Shown here piece by piece: positions 46,386 through 53,034 of a DNA stretch of 64,000 nt. Both the position numbers and the translations under genes were made by a program. Source of the stretch: Nocardiopsis suaedae (lineage in GTDB: Bacteria > Actinomycetota > Actinomycetes > Streptosporangiales > Streptosporangiaceae). The stretch spans positions 1 to 64,000 of the forward strand of contig NZ_JAQFWP010000028.1 of NCBI RefSeq assembly GCF_027706745.1, in the 5' to 3' direction. Every line of letters starts with the position of its first letter. Position 1 is the first letter of the stretch. The notes beneath the pieces were generated by a model. It had not been told where the DNA came from. It made no database searches and was given only the letters and a program-made list of their open reading frames with translations.

Positions 46386-46826
46386 ATGGCGATTAAGAGG
46401 ATGGACCACGTCAGCATCGTCGTCGGCGACCTTGAGGCGGCCACGGCGTACTTCGTCGAGCTGGGCATGGAGGTGGAGGGGTCGATGCCCATCGACGCGG
46501 AGTGGGCGGGCCGCGTCGTCGGGATCGAGGGCATGCGCTCGGAGATCACGATGCTGCGGACCCCGGACGGCAACGGCAAGATCGAGCTGACGAGGTACCG
46601 CACCCCGGAGGCGGCCGTCCCCGAGCCGGGACCCGCCCAGCCGAACGTGATGGGGATGCGCACCGTCATGTTCGCCGTCGACGACATCGAGGACACCGTC
46701 GAACGCCTGCGCCGCCACGGCGGCGAGCTCGTGGGCGAGATCGCCGACTTCGAGGACGTCTTCCGGCTCTGCTACATGTCCGGCCCCGAGGGCGTCATCG
46801 TGGCCCTGGCCCAGGAGCTCGGGTGA
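46386..46826 (+). CDS. VOC-family (glyoxalase/bleomycin-resistance fold) protein
   Basis: 146 residues from the ATG at 46386. Two beta-alpha-beta-beta-beta units are visible: MDHVSIVVGDLEAATAYFVELGMEVEG and RTVMFAVDDIEDTVERLRRHGGELVGEI, with candidate metal ligands His (HVSIVV) and Glu (CYMSGPEGVIVALAQE). It resembles many small VOC enzymes or binding proteins whose substrates cannot be told from sequence. It lies downstream of ptsI in the same direction, but its own promoter could lie in the 90-base gap, so membership in the PTS operon is not assured. Confidence 0.85.
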   Translation: MAIKRMDHVSIVVGDLEAATAYFVELGMEVEGSMPIDAEWAGRVVGIEGMRSEITMLRTPDGNGKIELTRYRTPEAAVPEPGPAQPNVMGMRTVMFAVDDIEDTVERLRRHGGELVGEIADFEDVFRLCYMSGPEGVIVALAQELG

Positions 46827-46964
46827 GCACCGCGTCGGGGTGCTCGTCGATCGCGTCCTGAGCGGAGGGCGGTCCAGGCCGGAGTCGGCGGTACAGTCCA
46901 TCAGCGGGCCCAGGCCCGCCGTCCCCCGCCGACCCTTCCCGTCGACCACGCCGGAGAGACCGCC

Positions 46965-48632
46965 ATGTCCGCGCTCCGCCGCCTCGCGCCGCTCGGTGCG
47001 GGCCTGCTGCTGTTGACCACCGCCTGCACGTCCGGGGCCGACGGGCCCGGGGGCGGGGACGGCGGCTCCGGGCCCCCGGCCACCGACGCCGAGGCCGCCG
47101 AGCGCGCCGAGGCCGTGCTGGGGGAGATGTCCCTGGACGACAAGGTGGGCCAGCTCCTCGTGCTCAACGCCGCGGGAACCACACCCGATGAGAACGCCCA
47201 GGCCATCGCCGACTACCGCCCCGGCGGGCTCATCTACTTCCCGGAGAACCTGGGCTCCCCGGCCGAGATCGCCGAACTGTCCAACGGGCTCCAGGAGACG
47301 GCCGCCGGGGAGGGGGCCGGGGTGCCCCTGATGCTCGGCGTCGACCAGGAACAGGGCATGGTGGCCCGGCTGGAGGAGGGCACCCGCTTCCCCGACGCCA
47401 TGGCGGTCGGCGCCACCCGGGACACCGGGCAGGCGGAGGCGCTGGCCTCGGCCACCGCCGCCGAGCTGTCGGCGGTGGGGATCAACCTCGACTACGCGCC
47501 GGTCGCCGACGTGAACACCGACGCCGACAACCCGGTGATCGGCATCCGCTCGTTCGGCGCCGACCCCGGCCTGGTGGGGCGGATGGCGTCGGCCGAGGCC
47601 GGGGCGTTCGCCGACGGCGGGGTGGTGCCGGTGGTCAAGCACTTCCCCGGGCACGGGGACACCGGCACCGACAGCCACACGGGGCTGCCCGTCATCGAGA
47701 AGGACCGGGCCGACTGGGAGCGCGACGACCTGCCGCCCTTCGCCGAAGCGGTGGACGCCGGGGTCGACGCGATCATGACGGCCCACGTGGTCATGCCCGC
47801 GCTCGACGACTCGGGCGAACCGGCCACGCTCTCGCCCGAGGTCATCGACGGGGTGCTCCGCGACGAGCTGGGCTACGACGGGGTGGTCACCACCGACGCC
47901 CTGAACATGGAGGGCGTGCGCCAGACCCACGACGACGGGGAGGTCGCGGTCCGGGCCGTGGAGGCCGGGGCCGACCAGCTGCTGATGCCGCCGGACCCCG
48001 AGGCGGCGTTCGCCGCGGTCCGTTCGGCGGTCGACGAGGGCAGGATCGGCGAGGACCGGCTGGACGCGTCGGTGCGCCGGATCCTGGAGCTCAAGGCCAA
48101 GCGGGGCATCCTCGACGCCGAGCCGGTGGACCCGGACGCGGCGGCGGAGGTGTTCTCCTCCGACGACACCGCCGCGGCCGCCCAGGGCCTGGCCGACGCG
48201 TCGGTGACGATGCTGCGCAACGAGGGCGGCGCGCTCCCGGTGGACGAGGGGGCGCGGGTCGCCGTGCAGGGCGTCGGGGCCGAGGAGATCTCGGCGGCTC
48301 TGGAGGACCTGGGCGTTCGGACGACCGGGACCGCGTCGGGCGCGGACCTGGTGGTGGTCGGCACGAACGGGGCGCGCGGCGACGCCGAGCAGCGCCGGGC
48401 GGTCGAGCAGGCGGCGTCCGGGGGAGCCCCGGTGGCCGTGGTCGCCCAGGGGACGCCGTACGACCTGCAGGCGCTTCCGGACGTCGACGCCTACCTGGCG
48501 GTGTACTCGTCGGTCCCGGTGTCCCGGACGGCGGCGGCGCGCGCCGTCGCCGGGGAGGTGGACCCGAAGGGGGAGCTGCCCGTGCCGATCCCGGAGACGG
48601 GGATGGAGTACGGCGACGGCCTGTCGTACTGA
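46965..48632 (+). CDS. GH3 beta-N-acetylhexosaminidase-type lipoprotein (NagZ-like)
   Basis: 555 residues. Lipoprotein signal with lipobox L-T-T-A-C (Cys21), then a short Gly/Asp linker. The GH3 TIM barrel has DKVGQLLVLNAAG, GGLIYFPENLG, VDQEQGMVARL and the NagZ-type loop VKHFPGHGDTGTDSHTGLP, whose His226 replaces the usual GH3 acid/base Glu. The nucleophile is Asp311 in TTDALNM. A C-terminal GH3-C-like domain is also present. NagZ-type enzymes release GlcNAc from peptidoglycan or chitin fragments. As a surface lipoprotein next to the GlcNAc PTS it could supply the imported sugar; the operon link is inference. Confidence 0.9.
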   Translation: MSALRRLAPLGAGLLLLTTACTSGADGPGGGDGGSGPPATDAEAAERAEAVLGEMSLDDKVGQLLVLNAAGTTPDENAQAIADYRPGGLIYFPENLGSPAEIAELSNGLQETAAGEGAGVPLMLGVDQEQGMVARLEEGTRFPDAMAVGATRDTGQAEALASATAAELSAVGINLDYAPVADVNTDADNPVIGIRSFGADPGLVGRMASAEAGAFADGGVVPVVKHFPGHGDTGTDSHTGLPVIEKDRADWERDDLPPFAEAVDAGVDAIMTAHVVMPALDDSGEPATLSPEVIDGVLRDELGYDGVVTTDALNMEGVRQTHDDGEVAVRAVEAGADQLLMPPDPEAAFAAVRSAVDEGRIGEDRLDASVRRILELKAKRGILDAEPVDPDAAAEVFSSDDTAAAAQGLADASVTMLRNEGGALPVDEGARVAVQGVGAEEISAALEDLGVRTTGTASGADLVVVGTNGARGDAEQRRAVEQAASGGAPVAVVAQGTPYDLQALPDVDAYLAVYSSVPVSRTAAARAVAGEVDPKGELPVPIPETGMEYGDGLSY

Positions 48633-48649
48633 GCCCGCCCCCTCCGCGA

Positions 48650-48707
48650 TGATCTCGGGAAAGTCGGGGTAAAAACGGGCGTCATAAACCCGACTTCCCC
48701 GAGATCA
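48650..48707. terminator. 19-bp inverted repeat between convergent genes
   Basis: Arms 48650-48668 (TGATCTCGGGAAAGTCGGG) and 48689-48707 pair with one mismatch around a 20-base A-rich loop. The repeat lies exactly between the GH3 and acyl-CoA dehydrogenase stops. It is lower in GC than its surroundings. The likely role is a bidirectional terminator; its regularity also suggests a repeated element that may occur elsewhere in the genome. Confidence 0.65.
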
Positions 48708-48714
48708 ACAAGCG

Positions 48715-49911
48715 TCACGACCGCTTCTTCAGCTCCCGCCTGGCCAGCGAGCGCAGGTGGACCTCGTCGGGGCCGTCGAAGATGCGCATCGCCCTGGTGT
48801 GGGCGTACATAAGGGCCAGCGGGACGTCGTCGCTCACACCGGCGCCGCCGTGCACCTGAATGGCGCGGTCGACGGTCTCCAGGGCGGCGCGGGGCGCGGC
48901 GACCTTGATGGCCGCGATCTCGTTGCGGGCCTCCTTGGCGCCGTACTCGTCGATGAGCCAGGCCGTCTTCATGACCAGCAGCCGCGCCTGGTCGATGGCC
49001 AGCCGCGACTCGGCGATCTGCTGCTGCACCACGCCCTGGTCGGCCAGGGGGGCGCCGAAGGCCACGCGGTTCTTCGCGCGGTCGACCATCAGCTCCAGCG
49101 CGCGCTCGGCCACGCCCAGCGCCCGCATGCAGTGGTGGACGCGGCCGGGGCCGAGCCGGGCCTGGGCGATCATGAAGCCGTCGCCCTCGCCGGAGACGAG
49201 GTTCTCCGCGGGCACCCGCACGTCGGTGAAGCGGATCTCGCAGTGGCCCTCCTGGTCCTGGTAGCCGAAGACCGGGAGGGCGCGCACGATTTCCACGCCG
49301 GGGGTGTCCCGGGGCACCAGGATCATGGACTGCTGCCGGTGCACGGGGCCGTCCGGGTCGGTCTTGCCCATGAGGATGAAGATCTCGCAGCGCGGGTCGG
49401 CGGCGCCGCTGATCCACCACTTGCGGCCGTTGACCACGTAGGAGTCGCCGTCGCGGGTGATCGAGGTGGCGATGTTGGTGGCGTCGGAGGAGGCCACGTC
49501 GGGCTCGGTCATCGCGAAGGCGGACCGGATGCGGCCGTCCAGCAGCGGCTCCAGCCAGCGCTTCTTCTGCTCGGGGGTGCCGAACATGTGCAGCACCTCC
49601 ATGTTCCCGGTGTCGGGCGCCGAGCAGTTCAGGGCCTGCGGGGCGAGGGGGGAGCGGCCGGTCACCTCGGCGAGCGGGGCGTACTCGGAGACGCTCAGCC
49701 CGCCGACCTCGGGCAGGAAGAGGTTCCACAGGCCGCGCTCGCGCGCCTGCGCCTTCAGCTCCTCCATGACCGGCGGGAGGCGGTGGTCGTCGGGGCCGGC
49801 CTCGGCGCGCCAGCGCCGGTACTCGGGCTCGGCGGGCAGGACGCAGGCGTCCATGAACTCTTCGAGGCGGGACAGGTGGTCGCGGGCCTTGGGGCTGAGT
49901 CCGAAGTCCAT
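48715..49911 (-). CDS. Acyl-CoA dehydrogenase family protein (ACAD10/11-like)
   Basis: 398 residues, ATG at 49911. Flavin-dependent dehydrogenase folds: FLPEVGGLSVSEYAPLAEVTGRS, FAMTEPDVASSDATNIATSI (FAD site), RKWWISGAADPRCEIFILMG, FTDVRVPAENLV, GRVHHCMRALGVAERALELMVDRAKNRVAFG, QVHGGAGVSD and FDGPDEVHLRSLARREL. The sequence is closest in pattern to the ACAD10/11 group that handles 2-methyl or 4-hydroxy acyl chains. A 14-bp perfect palindrome lies upstream, and the divergent HAD gene encodes the other half of ACAD10. Confidence 0.9.
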   Translation of the reverse strand: MDFGLSPKARDHLSRLEEFMDACVLPAEPEYRRWRAEAGPDDHRLPPVMEELKAQARERGLWNLFLPEVGGLSVSEYAPLAEVTGRSPLAPQALNCSAPDTGNMEVLHMFGTPEQKKRWLEPLLDGRIRSAFAMTEPDVASSDATNIATSITRDGDSYVVNGRKWWISGAADPRCEIFILMGKTDPDGPVHRQQSMILVPRDTPGVEIVRALPVFGYQDQEGHCEIRFTDVRVPAENLVSGEGDGFMIAQARLGPGRVHHCMRALGVAERALELMVDRAKNRVAFGAPLADQGVVQQQIAESRLAIDQARLLVMKTAWLIDEYGAKEARNEIAAIKVAAPRAALETVDRAIQVHGGAGVSDDVPLALMYAHTRAMRIFDGPDEVHLRSLARRELKKRS

Positions 49912-49931
49912 GGTGTCGAGTATGCCACTTC

Positions 49932-49945
49932 ACCGACCGGTCGGT
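49932..49945. promoter_or_regulatory. Perfect 14-bp palindrome, TetR-type operator candidate
   Basis: ACCGACCGGTCGGT is fully self-complementary and lies 21 bases upstream of the acyl-CoA dehydrogenase start, between it and the divergent HAD gene. This half-site style is common for TetR-family regulators of fatty-acid degradation in actinomycetes. The regulator is not in the window. Confidence 0.6.
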
Positions 49946-50060
49946 ATCTTCCGGTGGCCGATGTTTTTCCCCGGGCGCCGGAAGGGTTCGCGGGCGGCCG
50001 GAGGGGAACAATGCCCGTCCCCCGGTACCGCAGACCCCCGGGGGCTGAGGAGGCGATCGC

Positions 50061-50723
50061 ATGCCCCACGCGCTGCGCGGCATCATCACCGACTGGGGCG
50101 GGGTGCTCACCGGCCCGCTGGGCCCCACCATCGACGCGTGGCTGGCGGCCGACCGCATCGACCGCGACCACTACGGCGCCGTCATGCGGGAGTGGTTCGC
50201 CGGGCTGCGGGAGACCGACGGCGGCGGCAACCCCATCCACGCCCTGGAGCGCGGCGAGATCCCCGTCCCCGAGTTCGAGAGCAGGCTCGCCGCCGAACTG
50301 CGCCTGGTGGACGGCGGCCGGGTCCCCGCCGAAGGGCTCATCTCCCGGATGTTCTCCGCCTTCCACCCCGTGGAGGAGATGTACGAGGTGCTGCGGCTGG
50401 CACGCGACCAGGGGGTCCGCACCGCGCTGCTGTCGAACTCGTGGGGCAACGGCTACCCGCGTGAGAGGTTCGCCGAGGTCTTCGACGCGGTGGTGATCTC
50501 GGGCGAGGTGGGCATGCGCAAGCCGGAGCGGGAGATCTTCCACCTGGCCGCCGAACGCGGCGGCCTGAGGCCGCAGGAGTGCGTGTTCATCGACGACCTG
50601 GAGCACAACGTGGCGGCGGCGATCGAGCTGGGGATGACCGGCATCCTGCACACCGACGCCGCGACCACCCGCACTCTCCTGGCCGAGGCCTTCGGAGCCG
50701 ACCTCCAGCCCGCGGGCGCCTGA
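50061..50723 (+). CDS. HAD-IA-like protein related to the ACAD10 N-terminal domain
   Basis: 220 residues. LRGIITDWGGVLTGPLGP has the nucleophile Asp but Gly in place of the second Asp, as in ACAD10 N-terminal and epoxide-hydrolase-type HAD domains; later motifs are LLSNSWG, GMRKPEREIFHLAAE and CVFIDDLEHNVAAAIELGM. In animals a HAD domain of this type is fused in front of an acyl-CoA dehydrogenase, and here the two are adjacent, divergent genes, supporting a joint function in unusual acyl-CoA metabolism. That link is inference. The missing acid/base means phosphatase activity is uncertain. Confidence 0.85.
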   Translation: MPHALRGIITDWGGVLTGPLGPTIDAWLAADRIDRDHYGAVMREWFAGLRETDGGGNPIHALERGEIPVPEFESRLAAELRLVDGGRVPAEGLISRMFSAFHPVEEMYEVLRLARDQGVRTALLSNSWGNGYPRERFAEVFDAVVISGEVGMRKPEREIFHLAAERGGLRPQECVFIDDLEHNVAAAIELGMTGILHTDAATTRTLLAEAFGADLQPAGA

Positions 50724-50837
50724 CCCGGTCGGGCCCTTGGCGGTTCCGGGCGTCCCCAAGGCCCGGTACCGAGCCGTTCCCATCGGGGAGGTGTCGGGGG
50801 TCATGTCCGGCATCTCCCCGCTGCGGGCGATGAGTTT

Positions 50838-50876
50838 GTCTATACTGATAGCCGCGCTGTGCCTAGTAATATAGAC
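50838..50876. promoter_or_regulatory. Inverted repeat GTCTATA...TATAGAC upstream of hicA (operator/promoter)
   Basis: GTCTATA at 50838-50844 and TATAGAC at 50870-50876 are perfect complements 25 bases apart, and they bracket a TAATAT -10-like element (50867-50872) with CTGATA at a 16-base spacing. The HicA start follows 8 bases later. This is the right place for autoregulation by HicB. Confidence 0.6.
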
Positions 50877-50884
50877 ACGCCTGC

Positions 50885-51073
50885 ATGAAGCAGCGGAAGC
50901 TACTGGAGACACTGCGCAAGGCGGCGGACAAGGGGGCGACGCTGGTGTTCGTGCGGCACGGCAGTCGACACGACATCTACAGCGTCAGCGGCTACCGGTT
51001 CGTCGTGCCCCGTCATGCAGACATCGCGGAACCCACTGCCCGCCGGATCATCAAGGAGGTCGAAGACCTGTGA
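50885..51073 (+). CDS. hicA: HicA-type mRNA interferase toxin
   Basis: 62 residues: KQRKLLETLRKAADKGATLVFVRHGSRHDIYSVSGYRFVVPRHADIAEPTARRIIKEVEDL. The dsRNA-binding-like fold has the HicA histidine in G-S-R-H-D-I-Y, followed by the VPRH element. HicA toxins cleave mRNA and are neutralised by HicB. The stop overlaps the hicB start (GTGA), the classic hicAB order. The local sequence is less GC-rich than the flanks and contains unusual codons for this genome, suggesting acquisition. Confidence 0.85.
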   Translation: MKQRKLLETLRKAADKGATLVFVRHGSRHDIYSVSGYRFVVPRHADIAEPTARRIIKEVEDL

Positions 51074-51498
51074 AGACCTACCGGGCCCAGTGTGAGAAGG
51101 ACGGCCGCCACTGGCTCGTCGACGTACCCGAACTCCGTCTCCACACATTCGGCCGAGATCTGGACGACGCAAGGGAGATGGCTCGCGACGCGATCGCGGG
51201 CGTCCTCGACCTGCCGATCGAGGATGTCGAGGTCGAATTGGAGATCACGGCGGCAGCCGACGAGCTGGCACGGTTGGAACGGGCGCGTGCCGAACGGGAG
51301 CGGGCCGCGGCCGAGGAGGGGCAGGCCATGAGCGCGGCCATCGAAGCGCTGATGGCCCAAGGCGCTTCACAGCGCGATGCGGCTCGCGCGCTCGGTATTT
51401 CGCATCAACGTGTTTCTCAGCTCCGTGCCGAGGCCCGGAGGAGGAAGCCCACCAGGATCTGTGACCAGAGGACCTCGCCGATCAAGGCGGCCGGATGA
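51070..51498 (+). CDS. hicB: HicB-type antitoxin with C-terminal helix-turn-helix
   Basis: 142 residues, GTG start in GTGA overlap with hicA. The N-terminal HicB fold has YRAQCEKDGRHWLVDVPELRLHTFGRDLDDAREMARDAIAGVLDLP. An Ala/Glu-rich helix (ADELARLERARAERERAAAEEG) leads to a helix-turn-helix at about 105-130 (GASQRDAARALGISHQRVSQLRAEARRR). It should bind HicA and repress the operon at the inverted repeat upstream. The last 15 residues, past the helix, are weakly conserved. Confidence 0.83.
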   Translation: MKTYRAQCEKDGRHWLVDVPELRLHTFGRDLDDAREMARDAIAGVLDLPIEDVEVELEITAAADELARLERARAERERAAAEEGQAMSAAIEALMAQGASQRDAARALGISHQRVSQLRAEARRRKPTRICDQRTSPIKAAG

Positions 51499-51609
51499 GG
51501 CGGGGGTGACGCACCGTGTCCGGCCGCCTTGATCGGTTCGGCCGGGCGCCGTCCACAGGTCGGCCTGTCCCCGGCCTGCCCAGGGGCCGGGTTTTGGCAG
51601 ACTTCTCCC

Positions 51610-52062
51610 ATGCGCATCTACCTGCCGTGCACGCTGCCCGCCCTCGCCGAGATCCTGGCCGAGGGGCGGGTCGGGGGCGAGCCGTCGACCGCGTTCGCCG
51701 CCACCGGCGCCCTGCGCGCCACCGGGGGCGACGACGAGGAGCTGGAGTACGAGGCCATGCTCTCCGCGGCCGACGCCTCCCTGCGCCTGCTGGCCGCCGA
51801 CCCCGGCGCGCCCCGGCGTCGCGTCGTGCTCGCCGCCGACATGCCCGAGGCCGCGATCACCGAGGACGCCGACCTGGGCGGCCCGGCCGCGGTGCGGGTC
51901 GACGGGTCGATCCCGTACAAGAAGCTCGCGTCCGCGCATGTGGACGATGTGGGGGCCGAGGACGACATCGCCCGCGCCGCCGCGGACCCCGAGGCCGGGC
52001 ACCAGGACGACCACGACCTGATGTGGTACGCCGTCCAGGAGCTGAAGTACCTGTTCGAGTAG
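51610..52062 (+). CDS. DUF6912-family protein
   Basis: 150 residues from the ATG at 51610. MRIYLPCTLPALAEILAEGRVGGEPSTAFAATGALR at the start, then ELEYEAMLSAADASLRLLA, RRRVVLAADMPEAAI, YKKLASAHVDDVGAEDDIARAA and DHDLMWYAVQELKYLFE match the actinobacterial DUF6912 pattern as I know it. It is a small, probably globular protein with no signal peptide or membrane segment and an acidic C-terminal half. Its function is unknown. The GTTTTGGCAGACTTCTCCC before the ATG lacks a strong ribosome site. It is convergent with the MerR-VOC gene. Confidence 0.75.
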   Translation: MRIYLPCTLPALAEILAEGRVGGEPSTAFAATGALRATGGDDEELEYEAMLSAADASLRLLAADPGAPRRRVVLAADMPEAAITEDADLGGPAAVRVDGSIPYKKLASAHVDDVGAEDDIARAAADPEAGHQDDHDLMWYAVQELKYLFE

Positions 52063-52094
52063 GGGCCCAGAGGGCGGCCCGGGGAAGGCGCGCC

Positions 52095-52889
52095 TCAGCC
52101 CAGCGGCGCCATGAAGGACCACAGGCCGCCCTCCGGGTCGCGGGCGGAGTACTCGCGGTACCCGTAGGGCTGGTCCACGGGCGCGTACACGATCTCCGCG
52201 CCCTCGGCCACCGCGCGGCGGTAGTGGTCGTCGACCGACTCCACCATCACCGCCGTGGTCGCCGTGGCGGCCCCCAGGGTCGCGGGGGAGTCCAGCCCGT
52301 ACTCCGGCGCCCGGCGGTGCAGCCAGATCACGCCGTCGCCCGCGTCCACCTCGCCGTGCACGCACCGGCCCTGTCCGTCGCGGGCCAGGGGCCCCGCGCC
52401 CAGGCCGAACACCCGGACCAGGTGGCCGTGGACCGCCTCGATGTCGTCGTACACCAGGATCGACACCCGGCGCCGCACCGCGCTGTCCAGCATGGTCATC
52501 TCCTCCATCGCCTCGAAGAACTCCACCGCCGTGGGCACGTCCGCACGGTCGAGCGTGGCCGCCATCGCCGACAGCCGGTCCCGCAGCCGGTGCGCGGCGG
52601 ACAGCCGCCCGTCCAGGGAGGACAGGTGGGCGCGCACCGCCCCCGGCAGGTCCCAGCCGGGGTCGTCCAGCGCCCGCCCGACCTCCCCGAGCGACAGCCC
52701 CGCGCCGCGCATGAGCAGGATGCGGTAGAGCCGCCGCACCTCCTCCTCGCCGTACACCCGGTGGCCGCCACCGGTCCGGCGGGTGGGGCGCAGCAGCCCG
52801 ATGCGGTCGTAGTAGCGCAGCGTCCGGACCGTCAGCCCGGACGCCCGGGCCAGTTCGCCGACCTTGTAGACGGCCTCGTCGGGAGCCGT
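52095..52889 (-). CDS. MerR regulator fused to a C-terminal VOC-like domain
   Basis: The MerR winged helix YKVGELARASGLTVRTLRYYDRIGLLRPT continues through RVYGEEEVRRLYRILLMRGAGLSLGEVG and a dimerisation helix, then a VOC/glyoxalase-type domain: RVSILVYDDIEAVHGHLVRVFGLG, VIWLHRRAPEYG, TTAVMVESVDDHYRRAVAEGAEIVYAPVDQPYGYREYSARDPEGGLWSFMAPLG. The first ATG/GTG/TTG in frame (GTG, 52757) would cut off the DNA-binding domain. Between the upstream TAG (52901) and the HTH the only plausible start is ACG at 52889, which sits where a transcript from the 19-bp-spacer promoter would begin. I therefore call the start 52889, tentatively (264 residues). Confidence 0.72.
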   Translation of the reverse strand, partial: TAPDEAVYKVGELARASGLTVRTLRYYDRIGLLRPTRRTGGGHRVYGEEEVRRLYRILLMRGAGLSLGEVGRALDDPGWDLPGAVRAHLSSLDGRLSAAHRLRDRLSAMAATLDRADVPTAVEFFEAMEEMTMLDSAVRRRVSILVYDDIEAVHGHLVRVFGLGAGPLARDGQGRCVHGEVDAGDGVIWLHRRAPEYGLDSPATLGAATATTAVMVESVDDHYRRAVAEGAEIVYAPVDQPYGYREYSARDPEGGLWSFMAPLG

Positions 52890-52895
52890 GGACCG

Positions 52896-52926
52896 AGCCT
52901 AGAACGTGACGCCGCGTCACCTTCAA
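52896..52926 (-). promoter_or_regulatory. MerR-type promoter with 19-bp spacer and dyad operator
   Basis: On the minus strand TTGAAG (52926-52921) and TAGGCT (52901-52896) are separated by exactly 19 bp, with a perfect dyad GTGACGC-x-GCGTCAC filling 52906-52920. This is the diagnostic layout of promoters that MerR proteins remodel, so the MerR-VOC gene is very likely autoregulated. Confidence 0.8.
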
Positions 52927-53034
52927 GCCCTGTTTGTGCCGGTCACGGATCTGATGGCGGGCGCCGGCGGCCGATGCGTGACCCGCGCCGCGCGCCCGGG
53001 TATGCCAGTCCGCAGACCCGTCCTGGAGGCGACG

